From positions 3,012,155 through 3,076,154 of the forward strand of contig NW_021167080.1 of assembly GCF_003711515.1 (NCBI RefSeq): a stretch of 64,000 nucleotides of DNA, written 5' to 3'. The stretch comes from Sodiomyces alkalinus F11 (Eukaryota; Ascomycota; Sordariomycetes; Glomerellales; Plectosphaerellaceae). How positions within the stretch are numbered: the stretch's first letter is position 1; the number at the start of each line of letters is the position of its first letter. The notes under the pieces are model-generated. The model was given only the letters and a program-made list of their open reading frames with translations. It ran no database searches and had not been told where the DNA came from. This document shows, piece by piece, positions 46,612 to 58,467 of the stretch. The translations under genes were made by a program, and so were the position numbers.

Positions 46612-47423
46612 GGCAACGGACTGGACTTGGACGGGAAATCAAGGGCGATCGATGGAGGTGTAATCGAAAATACACTTGAGTAGGAGGAGGAACAAAAAAA
46701 CGAGCGACGTTCGGTTAGGTATTACCTTAACGTGGGGGGGGGGGGGGCGCCTGACGTGTCGAACAAGGGAGACGACCATGAGTCCGAAGAGGTGCATCCC
46801 TTCTGCATGGTGCATCATGACAAATCCAATGATTGGCTGATGATTAAGGTCCATAGGTAGCTCAGTCTGGGGATGCACGGACCACTTCTACATGTCATAT
46901 CATATCACACCGAAGTACACCTTCCAACACCGAGGTCTCGGATCAGATACCTTAAGGATTCAAATTGGCTCCTTGTGGACTTGATCGAGTCCCTCGCAGG
47001 AAAAGGTACCCCAAGAATGCTTGCAGGTTACCTTAGATTTCAGAGGACCTACGGTGTCATCGTACATCCACAGCCCGTATAGTCTCACAACTCGGGCGAG
47101 ACAAATTTCCGTGTCCGAGTAAGACGCATGCCAAGCTGCGACCAACTGGTCATACGGTATCTGAGTCGCCTTAAACTCGGCCTGGTATTTCGTCTTTATC
47201 CGTGCCAAGTCATCCCGTCCATTCTACGAATATTAAATGTTTGACGGATTTACTGTAATTACGTGACGCCATTGTCGATCGGCCGGTGGCCATTCATCGT
47301 CTTATTCATACAAAGCAATACTTCGTACGACGTACCTACAGACGACTCGACAGTCGGAGGAAAAGCAGCTCCGATGCCGGCCATTTGGACGGCCCGGGAA
47401 CCGAGGGTCGCGGTATCGAAGGT
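46612..47423. other. Intergenic between GPI8 and the copia element
   Basis: No gene is seen. It contains the GPI8 promoter side and a run of about 14 G at 46734-46747. The short open frame 46960-47208 (minus) has no domain. AAGGT at 47419-47423 is the copia target duplication. Confidence 0.6.
47419..47423. repeat. Target-site duplication, left copy (copia)
   Basis: AAGGT just before the left LTR; repeated at 53238-53242. Confidence 0.95.
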
Positions 47424-47626
47424 TGTCAGATAAAGCGTAGTCAAAATCGTCACAAAATAGGTCAAAATTGATTAAGGCAATTATATATAATTATAACTGT
47501 CTCCGACCGTTAGGGAAACGCTACCACCGTATTTTATATAGTGTAGATTCTATAAGCGTCCACTCGGATTATACTCTTAGTAATCCGGCCTATTACGTAA
47601 CCGAAAAGACTATAGTCTATTCGATA
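47424..47626 (-). repeat. Copia LTR, left copy (3' LTR)
   Basis: The 203-bp repeat begins TGTCAGATAAAG and ends CTATTCGATA. It aligns with 52873-53237 once the MITE is removed; all differences noticed are transitions. Confidence 0.95.
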
Positions 47627-47899
47627 TACCTCTTAATCGCCCTAAACGTTAGTTAGGCGATTAAAACTATTCGTAATCGGCAGATAATCCAGCTATATAA
47701 TCTATTCGCTATAGCCGCCCTTAAATTTATCCTCTAAGTCCTCTAAATATTCTATCCGGACTTCCTCTAGCTATTTCTGTTATAATCGTTCCTGTATATC
47801 TATCACACCTACCTAGGACCTAAATATCTTAAATTTCTCACCGTATAACGCCTTCGTTAATCCGTCTACTACTATTTCCGCGCTTATAACGTACGTTAC

Positions 47900-49350
47900 G
47901 AGTATTTACCCTTATTCCTTTACTTAATATAACTAGTAGCCGTAGATATCGATATAGCGGAGGCGTGTTATTAACGTGCTAATCTCTTAATTAACTAATC
48001 GAATCGTTTAGTTATTATCGTATAAGATCCTTAATTCCGGATCGTTAAATTCCACTCCTATACTAAGTAATAGGCATTATATAAAGATACGCTCTTTTAT
48101 ACCTTATACTAACGCTAATAGCTCTGCTTCTATTATAGACGTTATAACCGTATTCTACTTATTAGCGCGCTACGCTATTATACTGCTAAATAAGCGTATC
48201 ACGTACGCTTAACTGCTCTTTCGATTAAGAGTATTATCGGTAAATAAGGCGTTAGTGTAGATTTCGATAGTATCGCTACCCCCTAGTTCTAACGTAAACG
48301 ATTAGCTATTAATTAGATAAAGGATTAGATAATCGGCGGCCTTATAGTAAATAGGCCCTAGATTAACGTTAAACCGATATAGCCTGGATACTATAAACGC
48401 GATATTAGGCCGTGATATCACTACTATATATAGTATAGAACCTATCTTCCGTTAATAGCTTTTAACGCTAGTCAAGGTTCCTAAATAGGGTAGTAGCTCT
48501 ATAACCTTAATAAGGTGCATTAGGCGATAGTTACTACTATACTTACTATTCGGCTTTAATAGGCGTTCTAACTTAGTAATATAGTCGCGTTATAATCGCT
48601 AGAATTTACGGGCGACGCGGTCGCGAATAACCTTAATACTAAGAAACTACTATAGAGGATCGCTACCTTATAGGTTATAGTAGCGTTATAGGTTATTAAC
48701 GGCCTACTCTATCTACGCCTTATATTATCTCTTATAAGTAATAACGATATCGTTAACGTAGAAGAATAGGATTAAACCACGGCGTAGAAAATAACACGGT
48801 TTTTATAGCACTATCTAGAAGCCGTCCGCTAAAAGGATAGCCGAAAAGTGCTTTTACTAAAGCAGTAAAGACTCCTTAAGTCTATATAACGCCTTTTTCA
48901 GGTATAAAAAAAACTCCTAGGGGCTAGAAAGCCTAGTAGCGGGTATATAAAGATATTATAGGGGAGGGGCGCGTGTATAAACGCGTTTATAACGTTAAAT
49001 TATAATAGCGTAAGGTTGAATCGGGCGACGATAGCTATTAACGCGCGGAATAACCGTCTGGCTAGTATTACTACGTATATCTCCTTAAGTAAGGATTCAT
49101 ACTACTAATCTCCTTATACTATAAGCCTTACCTTATATTTATATAGAAATCTATACTTATCGAATTTATATATTATTACCTATATCGAATTAAGAACCTA
49201 ATATCTATCTACTACGGACGCCGGCACCCGTATCTACGACCCTATCTCCTTATAGCTCCGTAGGTAGTCTTCTTATACTTATCGGAATAAGTGGCTATAA
49301 GAGTGTGAGGGTATATCGCGAGGGTTTTTTAGAGGAGGAGGGAGGTCTTT
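47900..49350 (-). pseudogene. Copia reverse transcriptase and RNase H relic
   Basis: On the minus strand at about 48735-48775 the frame reads LFFYVNDIVITYKR, the copia RT box FFYVDDI with one Asp changed to Asn. Flanking sequence toward 49300 corresponds to the RT palm and toward 47900 to RNase H. TAG/TAA codons interrupt throughout, so the enzyme is inactive. Confidence 0.8.
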
Positions 49351-50089
49351 ACGGTGGATTTTTATAGCCGCCGGGGTAACCGCCGGGGTTATATTTCTCG
49401 AGATAGCCTCCCGGGATATATTTCCGGTAGCTACCGCCGGGGCCGTGGATTCACGGGGTATTATTAAGCGTCGCTATAACGCTATAGGCGTAGACCTTTT
49501 TAACCGTAATTTAGTTAGCGGAGTTCTATTTAATATATATATATTAGGTGCGTAACGGCTAGTATTAAATACTATAACCTAATAGTCTCTTTTCTAGCTA
49601 TCTTCTTACCGAATAAGTTACGCTCCTTTGTTTAATAGGAGCCCTATAGCCGTAGCTATAGAGGTATCGTAGCACTGTATTCTGTTATCCTAGAACCCTA
49701 CGGCTATAGGGGTATTATGGTTTCCTAATATAACGGCTACTATTAGCGCTATAACTGATAACGGGGTTACTTTTAAAGTAGGAAGTAGTGGATTAGGCGG
49801 ATATAGACGGTGATTAGGCGCTATACCGGCTAAATTATACTATTCGTGACCTAAATCTTATCCTAATTAACTCAAGATAGCCTCCTCTACCCCCTTACGG
49901 CCGGGTATTACGGACTATAACCTTAACGGTAAAGCCGTTAAGGAAGGGGATCCGGGGGCTCGGATCTAATAATTCAAAATAAGCAGTTATATAAAGGGGG
50001 GGGTCCTTAGCTTATACGCCCATAAACGGCTATAAATCTCCAGCCCTCTCCTACTTAATCTAACTAATTAGATCTTCTAATTATTCCTC

Positions 50090-51560
50090 GGTTAATTAAC
50101 GGAGGTTATCTTTAAAGGTAGCAATATCGCCGTTAAAGAAGGCGCGTTCGTTAAAATCCATATCGCGCGTTCGAATAACGCGGTTATAGCGGCGTAGACT
50201 AGGCACCCAGATACGGAAAATATTAGTGGAATCGTAACCGATAAGGTAGCCGATATAGGCGCGGAGAGCGATACGGTTTAATAGCTTATTCACGCCCTTT
50301 TAGGCGTTCTTTATTATCGCGTACGCCTTATAGCCGTAAGCTCGAAGATATAATAAAATCGGCTTCCTTCTAAAGAGGACCTTATGTAGTGTTTTCTAAT
50401 TCTTATTATTATACTGCCTTTATGACGTCCGGTTATAGACGTATACCGCTGTGGGAATAGCCTTAGGCTATATAAATAGCGGTAGTTTTACGTGGATATT
50501 TATCGCACGACCCTTTAAAATAACCACGGCAGCAGCGCGTTTAGCACCCCCGTTCTATACTTAAGTATCGGTAGCAGATACCTTTAAAAGGATGCCCTCG
50601 CCACGTAGAAATTAGGTGATATCGTGCGATTAAGTTAGCTTATTATTAGATTTAAAAACGCGCACCTTATAGTCTAATTAGTGGTCCACCTAGGCGAGGA
50701 ATTCCTTAATTATTACGAAGATATCCACTACTAGCTTACTCTTTATAACGTAGGTGGCTATAAAACCACTATAACGGTCGGTGAAAAATATAAACCTCGA
50801 GTCCCCGTCGGATATTCGTTCAAAATCCGTGAAATCAATTGCCTATCGCTCTCCTACGTAAGCAGGTACGGTGCGAGGGCGCCTACTAATATACCGTTTA
50901 ATCTTTATAAGCTCGTAGGCCTTATAGTCGATAGTTATTAGTCCCTTTATTTTAACCCCCTACGTCTACTCTTTTAGGTGCCTAAGCGGTTTAGGGCCAG
51001 CGTGCCCTAGTCATAGATACTATATGATACCCTCCGTAGTACTTAGATAGCGTATCGTCGATTTATGGATAGCTTTTCGGGTGGAAGAAAAGCCTACAAA
51101 AGCAGCCGTAGATTAGTTACAGGGTATGTATTTAATAACAGTTTAATTAAAACGGTGACTTAGCTAGTATAGTATAGATCTATCGAAACGCCGAATATAG
51201 TTATTTAGTGGCTTTTAATCTCACTAATATCCTCGAAGACGTAGGCGTTAGTTAGAGATTAAATTATAAGTAAAATCCTCGTAGTATACGACGTTTAATA
51301 GCCTAAAATCAAGGCCTCCTATTAGTCCGTTTAATCTTATAGTCACGTTACCGTAACCTTTAATAGGCAGGGACAAACTGCCGGCTACCACGTAGTCCCC
51401 CTACGTGGCGGGTATAAAATCAGAAAAACGGGAAAAATCGTTAAATATATAAATAGTAGCGCCGGAATTAAGGATAGCAGAGGTTCGAAGAGGGTAACTA
51501 GTAGTAATACTAGCCGTAAAGGTGGCGGCGTAGGAGACGCCGCTACGGACGCTACTATAG
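50090..51560 (-). pseudogene. Copia integrase relic
   Basis: A 65-codon open stretch (50293-50096) reads RAYIGYLIGYDSTNIFRIW and VIRTRDMDFNE, the well-known copia integrase C-terminal signature (GYLVGY...IW...VIRTRDV.F.E). The catalytic core lies to its right (about 50400-51100) and is broken by stops. Confidence 0.85.
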
Positions 51561-51589
51561 TTAAGTCACGCCTCTTTAAGCTATACAGA

Positions 51590-52790
51590 GTCCCGGCTTA
51601 TATCCTTCTTCACCTTCTTTACGGCGCGTAGTTCTTCTACTTCCGCGCGTAGTAAGGGGTCGTATTTAAGGATCCGTTAGACGGTTATTTTAGTGCTCTC
51701 GAAGGGTTTCTAATCGTTATATACCGTATCTGGGAATAGATAGAAGCAGGCGTTAATATCGTGGCCAGGCATAGCATATACGCGGCAGATCTAACCTCTC
51801 TATAGAGTAGATTAGCGGCGTTTAGAAGAGGAACGGTTAGCTAAAGCAGGTAAAGCAGCTAAAACAGCTAAAGGTATAGCTATAGATACCGCGGCAGTGG
51901 GATTCTTAGCTTTATTCTTCCTACGGCCGCCCTTCTTACGAGGCTTAGCCGTGGCCTCTAAGGTATCTTTACCCTCTTCGCTTCTAGTATATAGTATAGG
52001 GAATACTATAGCGCGGTGGCTGCCGCGTTTTCCTTAGTCTTTAAGTCTAGTATTAATATACTTCTAGCTAAGAGTGTAAAGGTCTTCGGGTATAACTACC
52101 TAGTTATCTACTAGGTGACCCTCGGCCTTAGTCTAATCGCGGCCGGTATAGGGGCGTATGCCTCTAAAGAAGTCTATAACATATATATACATGGCGGGCT
52201 TCGAACCGGTATCTTTATAGCTTTATAGTAGTAGCTACCACTTATCTAACCACTCCCCGAGCTTCTTAAGGCTATTCGCAGGGTAATGGGTATACTCGAT
52301 ATACTCTTTATAGGTATCGGTTTAACAGGTAGCCAGGTACTAATCCGTATCGCGTTTAACGGCTTTATATACCTCGCGAGGTATACCTCCTCGTAGGAGT
52401 TATCTACGGCTTTAGTCGATAGTATTAACCTGCCAGGTTAGTATAGCGTTAATCCCTTTTAGGTAGCTATCGTATTACGCTTATAGGATCTTCCAGCGCG
52501 CGATTTCGACATCGTACGCCTTCTGGCCGGCGTCCGTAAGATTAAGATATTATATAGGGGTATGCCTAGGCGTTATAGAGGGGAAAGAGTCCTAATTCGG
52601 TATTATAGGCTCCTCGGGTAACTAAGTCGGATCGACTAGGCGGAGAAACCTCCACACGTTATTATAGGTCGTAACCGATTCGTACAGGCATCGCCAGAGC
52701 TCCTAATCCTTATAGGTTTTATACGTAACAGGGCTAAGTTGCGATATCTTAATAGTTATTTATAGATTAATACGCTATATCGGCATAGCT
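51590..52790 (-). pseudogene. Copia gag relic with zinc knuckle
   Basis: At about 51770-51810 the minus strand reads CRVYAMPGHDINAC, a Cys-x2-Cys-x4-His-x4-Cys knuckle with the second Cys mutated to Tyr. It is followed by FYLFPDTVYND and a charged helical stretch (LLRAEVEELRAVKKVKKD). The part to 52790 is the capsid-like region, poorly readable. Confidence 0.7.
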
Positions 52791-52872
52791 AAATAACTTC
52801 TTAAATCAGTAATAGTAGTAAAAGGGTAGGTAAAAATAGATATATCTTCACTTAGTAAGTAAGACTCTTAAT

Positions 52873-53237
52873 TATCAGATAAAGCGTAGTCAAAATCGTC
52901 ACAAAATAGGCCAAAATTAATTAAGGCAATTATATACAATTATAACTATCTCCGACCGTCAGGGAAACGCTGCCACCGTATTTTATATACCTACCCGGGA
53001 GGGGGGGTTTCTAGGTCAGAGCTCGGACAGAGACTTTTGCTCTGACCAGAGCCAGGACAGAGAAATTTCTGTCGACATGATGTTCTAAGACTGTTGACAG
53101 ATTGACCAGTTATCGGGCTCTGTCCTATACCCCCCCAAACCCGGGTAGGTAGTGCAGATTCTGCAAGCGTCCACCCGGATTATACTCTTAGCAATCCGGC
53201 CCATTACGTAACCGAAAAGACTATGGTCTGTTCGACA
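52873..53237 (-). repeat. Copia LTR, right copy (5' LTR), split by a MITE
   Basis: LTR sequence occupies 52873-52989 and 53150-53237, with the MITE between. The distal 88 bases keep CpA sites that are mutated in the left LTR, for example GTGCAGATTCTGCAAG here against GTGTAGATTCTATAAG there. Confidence 0.92.
52990..53149. mobile_element. 160-bp MITE-like element inside the copia LTR
   Basis: Terminal inverted repeats CCTACCCGGG (52990-52999) and CCCGGGTAGG (53140-53149), extended by G/C runs, are flanked by TA on both sides. The uninterrupted left LTR shows a single TA at this site, so TA is the target duplication, as in Tc1/mariner-type MITEs. The inside has an internal inverted pattern (CAGAGCTCGGACAGAG against CTCTGTCC) and no coding capacity. 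Its CpA/TpG content is not depleted, unlike the surrounding LTR. Confidence 0.9.
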
Positions 53238-53242
53238 AAGGT
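53238..53242. repeat. Target-site duplication, right copy (copia)
   Basis: AAGGT, identical to 47419-47423. Confidence 0.95.
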
Positions 53243-54690
53243 CACGATACGACATTACCAAGTACGTAGGTACCAACACCATGAAATCAATACGCGGTTG
53301 CCGTCCCCAAAATCCGAGTGAGTGGCAACCTCCAAACAGCGACCAGCTCCTAGCGCTAAGGACGACGGGCTAGACCCCTGGTTAAGGAGGTCATTTGGCA
53401 CGATCATGTGGGCAATGGATGATTTTGCCCGCACTTTTATGACTGTTCTATGGGGCACCTACATAAGCATTTCGCTTCGAGTAGAGACTCTGTATTTGTT
53501 CTCTCAAATGCCCTCTTGGAGCTGGTGTAAGTGTGTGTACCTTCTGTACATAGCGTAGCCAGGCTGTAACTCATTATTCCGCAAGGTAGTTTAAATGATG
53601 AGCAGAGGCTTGGGAAATAAGGTGTCGTAAAGATTTCTTTTAATTTATTATGATTGTCATTATTTTCCTTCATCTCCGACGGTATCACCGCCAGGAAACT
53701 GGGTGGGCGGCCTTAAGCTTAGGGGAAAATGGGCCTCTGCGTGGCATGTGAGAGGAAAAGAAAAAGAAAGAAAAAGACAAGCTTCATCATGCCCCGGCTA
53801 GTTCCTGCCAGGGTCCAAAAGACGGGTGGGACGTAGGTACCTAGGTAGTACATCACATGTCATGTCTCTTCCATTAGCACGTAGGTACCTTGAATTGCTA
53901 TAGGTACCTCAGTCCTGCAGAGGTAAATTCCCCGCATTGCACCACTACGACACTGCCTGTCATTATTCGTATCGTATTGTGTACTTTTCTTTCTTTGTAC
54001 ATCATTTGGGACACTTACCTCATGAGAGTTTCCCAGTCCCTCCACACACACACACACACTCTCTCTCTCCAAACACTTTCTCCTCTTTTCAAGCCTTGCA
54101 TTCCTCTCATCCTCGTCTTCCCGCTCCTTGCGGTCAGAGAGGACTACTCAAGGTCTCAAGGTCATAGCTCGTTGATACGAGTCGTTTCTTGTTCCTTCTC
54201 GATCTACTTCGTACGCTGTTGCCGCGAGCTCCCAAACGCAACAGCTCACCCTTTGCTGTTTGTTCTACCCTCTTCCACCCACACAAACCAATCCAATCCG
54301 CCCGGTATACCCTTGCGTAGGTATCGACGAAGCCTTCGCTCCTTTGTCCCGGACGCTGACCTTTTTGTGCAAAATCATCAGGTTCCCACCGCTCTTCGCA
54401 GTCCTCTCGCATCTCGATTCCGACCTCTCGTCTGCCCCTCCATCTCCGTTGTAGCTGTTGGGGCTCAGAACTTGGCTTGCCAACAGCTTCTCGACGGGGA
54501 AGCCAATCAGACTCTCCTACGAAATCCAGAACACGTCTCTCAGTACAGATCAACACTCGCGCGGATAGAAGATTTGCTTTCGCCCAGTGGTATCCGAAAG
54601 TAACACCCCGATAGGTCGACCCGGAGAGATTATTGCCTCGCGCATCTCGCATATTGCATCTCACTCCCTCCTATTCTTGTCCTTCCAACC
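53243..54690. other. Intergenic region and 5' leader of the histidine-phosphatase gene
   Basis: No gene is called. Composition is normal. A CA/CT dinucleotide run lies at 54043-54068. The 237-codon open frame at 53890-54603 (plus) is pyrimidine-rich, begins in TACCTA-type promoter-like repeats and has no domain, so it is more likely leader sequence with upstream ATGs. GTAGGTACCTAGGTAGTAC-like motifs occur at 53834-53852. Confidence 0.5.
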
Positions 54691-56856
54691 ATGGGGAAGC
54701 CTCCCGCCTATATCTTTGTTGTGAGGTTGGTCTTTGGTCTTCCGTGATACTGCAGTTCACCTATAGCCCTTTTTATCGCAATCAATGGGCGGCTCGGACT
54801 GACAGCTCTTCGTGACAGGCACGGAGCCCGCCTCGATCAAGCCGACAAATCATGGCACCTTTCCGCCCAGAACCCATACGATCCACCTCTGACCTATGGC
54901 GGCTGGCGGCAAGCCCAGGCTGTCGGTGCTAGGGTTGCCGCTATCCTCCGCGAAGCCGAAGCCGAGTCCGAACAAGCGTCCCGTGCGGCTCGCGCCGCCG
55001 GCATCCACAAGAAGCGGAAGAAGTTCCGCGTCGTCGTCCACACCTCGCCCTTCCTGCGATGTGTCCAAACCTCCATTGGCATCACCGCCGGCCTCGCCAC
55101 CCCGATCCCCTCTTCGACCGCCTCCCAAGCCACACAACCCCCGCTTGCTACCGCTGCCGCTACCGCTACCGCTACCGCCACCGACTCTCTAAGCAAACTC
55201 TCGCTGCAAGAAGGCTTCCCCAAGGAGCCCGAGAAGAAAATACAGAAGACGCCCCTGCGCATCGATGCCTTCCTCGGAGAATGGCTCAACCCCGAATATT
55301 TCGAGTCCATTACGCGACCTCCTTGCTCTGCCCAGATGCTTGCTGCTGCCAAAGTTGCCCTTCTGCGCAAAGAGGCCATCCCGCCTCGGCCGCACTCCAG
55401 CTCGACGTCGCAGGGCCGCGATAAGCTTTGGAGCAGTCTCGTCTCGGCCCCGACTCTCGAGAGGACCGACTCGATGGACTCGAATGGCTCCGTCGGTCTC
55501 GGCTTGGATCTTACTACCCCGGCCATGGCCTCGGTTTTCGGCAGAACACGAGCCGATAGTGCGGCTAGCAGCTCGAGCCAAAGGACGGCCGTTTCCGCAG
55601 AACAGGAGGACACCGGCGGCTATGTCGCGCCCATCCCTCACTACGCTGCTTCCACCAACAAGAAGATTCCCGACGGCTATGTGGCGCACGCCCGCGATGC
55701 TTGCACGGCCCCCGACTACCAGTGGGACACGTCGCAGCACCCGTGGTCCTGGGGGGACGGCGGCGAATATGGAGAGGAGTGGATCACCATGCACCGCCGC
55801 TTCCGAAACGGGCTTCAACGTCTTGTCGACTGGTACGCGACGACCACCGACGATCCGACCAACCTCGTCACCAAGCTCAGCGCGGCGTCTCCGTTGCTGG
55901 GCACGTCCCAGGCCTACGAGCCTCTCCAGATCGAGGCCGACGAAGAAGAAGCCGAGTCGGTCGTCGTCCTGGTCTCCCACGGCGCCGGCTGTAACGCCAT
56001 GATCGGCGCCATCACCCGCCAGCCCGTGCTGATGGATGTCGGCGTCGCTACCTTGACGATGGCCCGTCGGAAGAACGACGACCCCGTCATCATTGGACCC
56101 GATGGCCAGTTCCTCGACCCATCATCCGGCGCCGAAGCCGACGTGGAAACGCAGGCCAAAGTGCCTGTTGATCAACACTACGACCTCAAGATCCAGGCCA
56201 GCAATGAGCACCTTCGGAATCTCAGCGTTTCTTCGAGCTCCGGAATGTGCCGCCACCCGTCCGTCTCGTCCAACCCGGGATTCAACCCGCACCCTCACCC
56301 ACATCCCAGTTTCGGCTGTCGAGGCCGGGTCTCCACCATGAACTCGTCGTATCCGGCCACCGGCGGGGGTGGTGGTGTCGGCGGCGGCGGTCTTAGTTAT
56401 CCGGATCTGGGCTGCACAGTGAGTAGGAGCAACTCTGCCAGCGCCCATCTCGGGGGCGCGCGGAAACCCTCGGCCACGTACACGCCTGCGCCGCCGCGAT
56501 TGTACAACGGGATCACGGTCGGCAGCGGGGCCACGAGCTTCACGTCGCCGCAGGCCAGGTCGGCGGTGCCTAGCCTGTGGACGCCGACGGGCGGCGCGTC
56601 GTCCCTCCTGGGGAAGCGGAGGGACGAAGAAGAAGACGACGAGGACGACATGTTTCCCGATTTCGACGGCACGCGGAGGTTTAGTGTGAAATCGGCGTCG
56701 GCGGAGGACGGGGATGCGGATCCTCCGAAGGCACCAGACGCGCCGCAGAAGGACAAGGCGGGCGAGACGGTGCGGTCTCTGGATGTCGGGAATGAGCGGA
56801 AGTTGGAGGCAGCGAGGCCGGCGGTGATGTTTTCGACGGGTCTGTGGGGGTTGTAG
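54691..56856 (+). CDS. Histidine-phosphatase (phosphoglycerate mutase-like) family protein
   Basis: Exons 54691-54725 and 54819-56856 give 690 residues. The first exon ends inside the Arg of the catalytic motif, restoring VVRHGARLDQADKSW at residues 11-25 (His13 is the expected phospho-acceptor). A second conserved His is in VLVSHGAGCNA (His399). HTSPFLRCVQTS at about 110-121 matches the conserved TSP.RC.QT segment. Between these lie long disordered Ser/Ala/Thr-rich inserts; the C-terminal 230 residues are low-complexity, with a Gly-rich run (TGGGGGVGGGG) and an acidic EEEDDEDDM patch. The core resembles fungal fructose-bisphosphatase/UBASH3-type phosphatases. The substrate is unknown; activity is inferred from the motifs only. 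Confidence 0.85.
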
Positions 56857-56865
56857 CGGAGAATT

Positions 56866-56904
<39 letters not shown>

Positions 56905-57391
56905 GTCGTGATCTTTTGGTATCGGTATTTGGCCGGCTGCCTGGGAGGCAAATTGACGGCGTTGAGGGTCGTTTGGAGTACGGTTATTCATGGACAGGAA
57001 TACCCGATGTGTTGCGATTCTATCTGAATGTGATGCGCAAAAAGGTTGCCGGAGGGGATGGTTAAGTTAACAATCACAACTCATAAATGACGAGATGACA
57101 TGGCTGAGGGACACGTCTTTAAGGGCTCCATTCTCATTCCAATGGTATATGGCTCTGCGAACCTAGTCTCTAATGGGAGAACATAAAAAAAAAGCGCACA
57201 TGCGGATGATGCTCGGTATGCGTTCCCCCATCTGCACGAAATCTGGCAGGCAACGCTTTCCCAAGTGGAAAGAAAAAAAAAATGCCTGTATATATATCCT
57301 TCTAATCTCCTCCTTCTTCTTCACTTTGAAATTCGGGGTTTTTTTTTGTTCTTTTCTCTTTTTTCTTTCTAATTTCCCTCCCGTCTCCCAC
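56857..57391. other. Convergent intergenic region with a 37-T run
   Basis: Contains the 3' UTRs of the phosphatase (+) and the carrier (-). A homopolymer of about 37 T occupies 56867-56903. Further T-rich tracts lie at 57340-57371. Long overlapping open frames here are low-complexity artefacts. Confidence 0.6.
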
Positions 57392-58467
57392 CTAGCCACC
57401 AAAAGCCTTGTTCATGGCCTGGTGCGCCAGCTCGACGCCGAGGAAGGTAGCCGCGTTAGCAGGGACAGCGCGGGCCAGCGCGGGGCCGAAGCCAGGGAAG
57501 AAAGCGCGCAAGCCACCCCTGGCGTAGAGGTCACCCACGACGCCGCGGATGGAGACGGGGCCCTCGGCGGTCTGGAGGCGGGACTTGACGGTATCGACGG
57601 GGAAGACGGGGATCCACATGGCGACGCCGGCGGCCGCACCGGCGGCGGTGATGGCGAGGAGGCTGATGTCGCCGGTGGGGGATCCGGTGGCGGGGTCGCG
57701 CGGGGTGAGGCGGCGCTTGATGTACTCGTAGGCGGCGAAGTAGGCGGCGGAGCCGGGGCCGTCGCGGGCGAGGGTGGCGGCGGAGCCGCGGAAGACGGAG
57801 CGGAGGCCGCCTTCGGCGTAGAGCTGGCGGACGACGTCGGCGGCGCCGGTGTAGCGGGGCTTCTCGCCCGGTTTCAGGTTCTGGGACTGGACCTGCAGGA
57901 TGACCTTGACGCGCTCGAAGGGGGCGGTGATGGCGGTCATGGGGATGGCGGAGAAGAAACCGGCGGCGGAGGTCTGGGCGATGGTGAGGGGGGCGGAGTG
58001 GTCTTGGGTGGGGGAGAAGGAGCGGACGAGGGATTTGCCGACGTCGTAGCCCCAGAAGGAGACGGCGACTGTAGGCTTTTCGTCAGTGGTTGTCGGGGGA
58101 GACGGAAAAAAGAAAAAAAAAAAGGAGGGAGGGAGAACATACACATGGGAGTGACGCCGACGAGAGGAGCGGACACGCCGGCGTAGAGACCCCTGGCGAG
58201 ACCATCACGGGCAATGCTTTTCCTCACGACATCGACGGCGCTGGAGTAGAGGCCCTTCTCGGCGGTCTGGAGGCGGACCTTGACGAGGTCGAAGGGGTGG
58301 CCGACGATGACGGCGCAGACGCCGCCGAAACCACCGGCGGCCAAGGAGCGGACTTGGGCGAAGCCGGCGCTGACGACCTTTTGCGACTCGGCCTTGATCT
58401 CGGCCTTGAGCTCTTCTTTGGATTGCGGGAGGGAGGGTAGGGATGTGGATTCGCTTGAGGGGGCCAT
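57392..58467 (-). CDS. CRC1: Mitochondrial carnitine/acylcarnitine carrier
   Basis: Exchanges acylcarnitines for carnitine across the inner mitochondrial membrane, linking peroxisomal or cytosolic acetyl units to the TCA cycle. Exons 58467-58143 and 58068-57392 give 333 residues. Three SLC25 repeats are visible by their signature: PFDLVKVRLQ (from Pro58), PFERVKVILQ and PVDTVKSRLQ, each followed by a G-x-x-x-x-hydrophobic-hydrophobic-R-G segment (GLARGLYAG, GLRSVFRG, GLRAFFPG). The second repeat contains IPMTAITAPFERVKVILQVQ, diagnostic of the carnitine subfamily (fungal AcuH/Crc1). The charged N-terminus (about 35 residues) precedes the first helix. The exon junction restores GVTPMFAVSFWGYDVGK. 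The intron is strongly pyrimidine-rich. Confidence 0.92.

Larger units (their letters stand above)
47424..53237 (-). mobile_element. Ty1/copia LTR retrotransposon, RIP-mutated, minus strand
   Basis: Bounded by a 203-bp left LTR and a right LTR of 203 bp plus a 160-bp insertion and its duplicated TA, with AAGGT duplications outside. The minus strand reads, right to left, gag with a zinc knuckle, integrase, then reverse transcriptase and RNase H. Integrase preceding RT identifies the copia order. Stops at former Q/W codons and the absence of most CpA show RIP. The outer LTR ends keep intact TG and CA, while the inner ends are mutated to TA. Confidence 0.95.

Noticed and set aside
45208..46683. 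A 491-codon plus-strand frame
   Set aside because: Antisense to GPI8 and running through its intron; composition is that of a reversed coding strand.
53890..54603. A 237-codon plus-strand open frame
   Set aside because: Pyrimidine-rich, no domain, and directly upstream of the phosphatase start; better explained as 5' leader.
57173..58186. A 337-codon plus-strand frame rich in Gly/Glu/Ala
   Set aside because: Antisense to the carnitine carrier, low-complexity and without domains.
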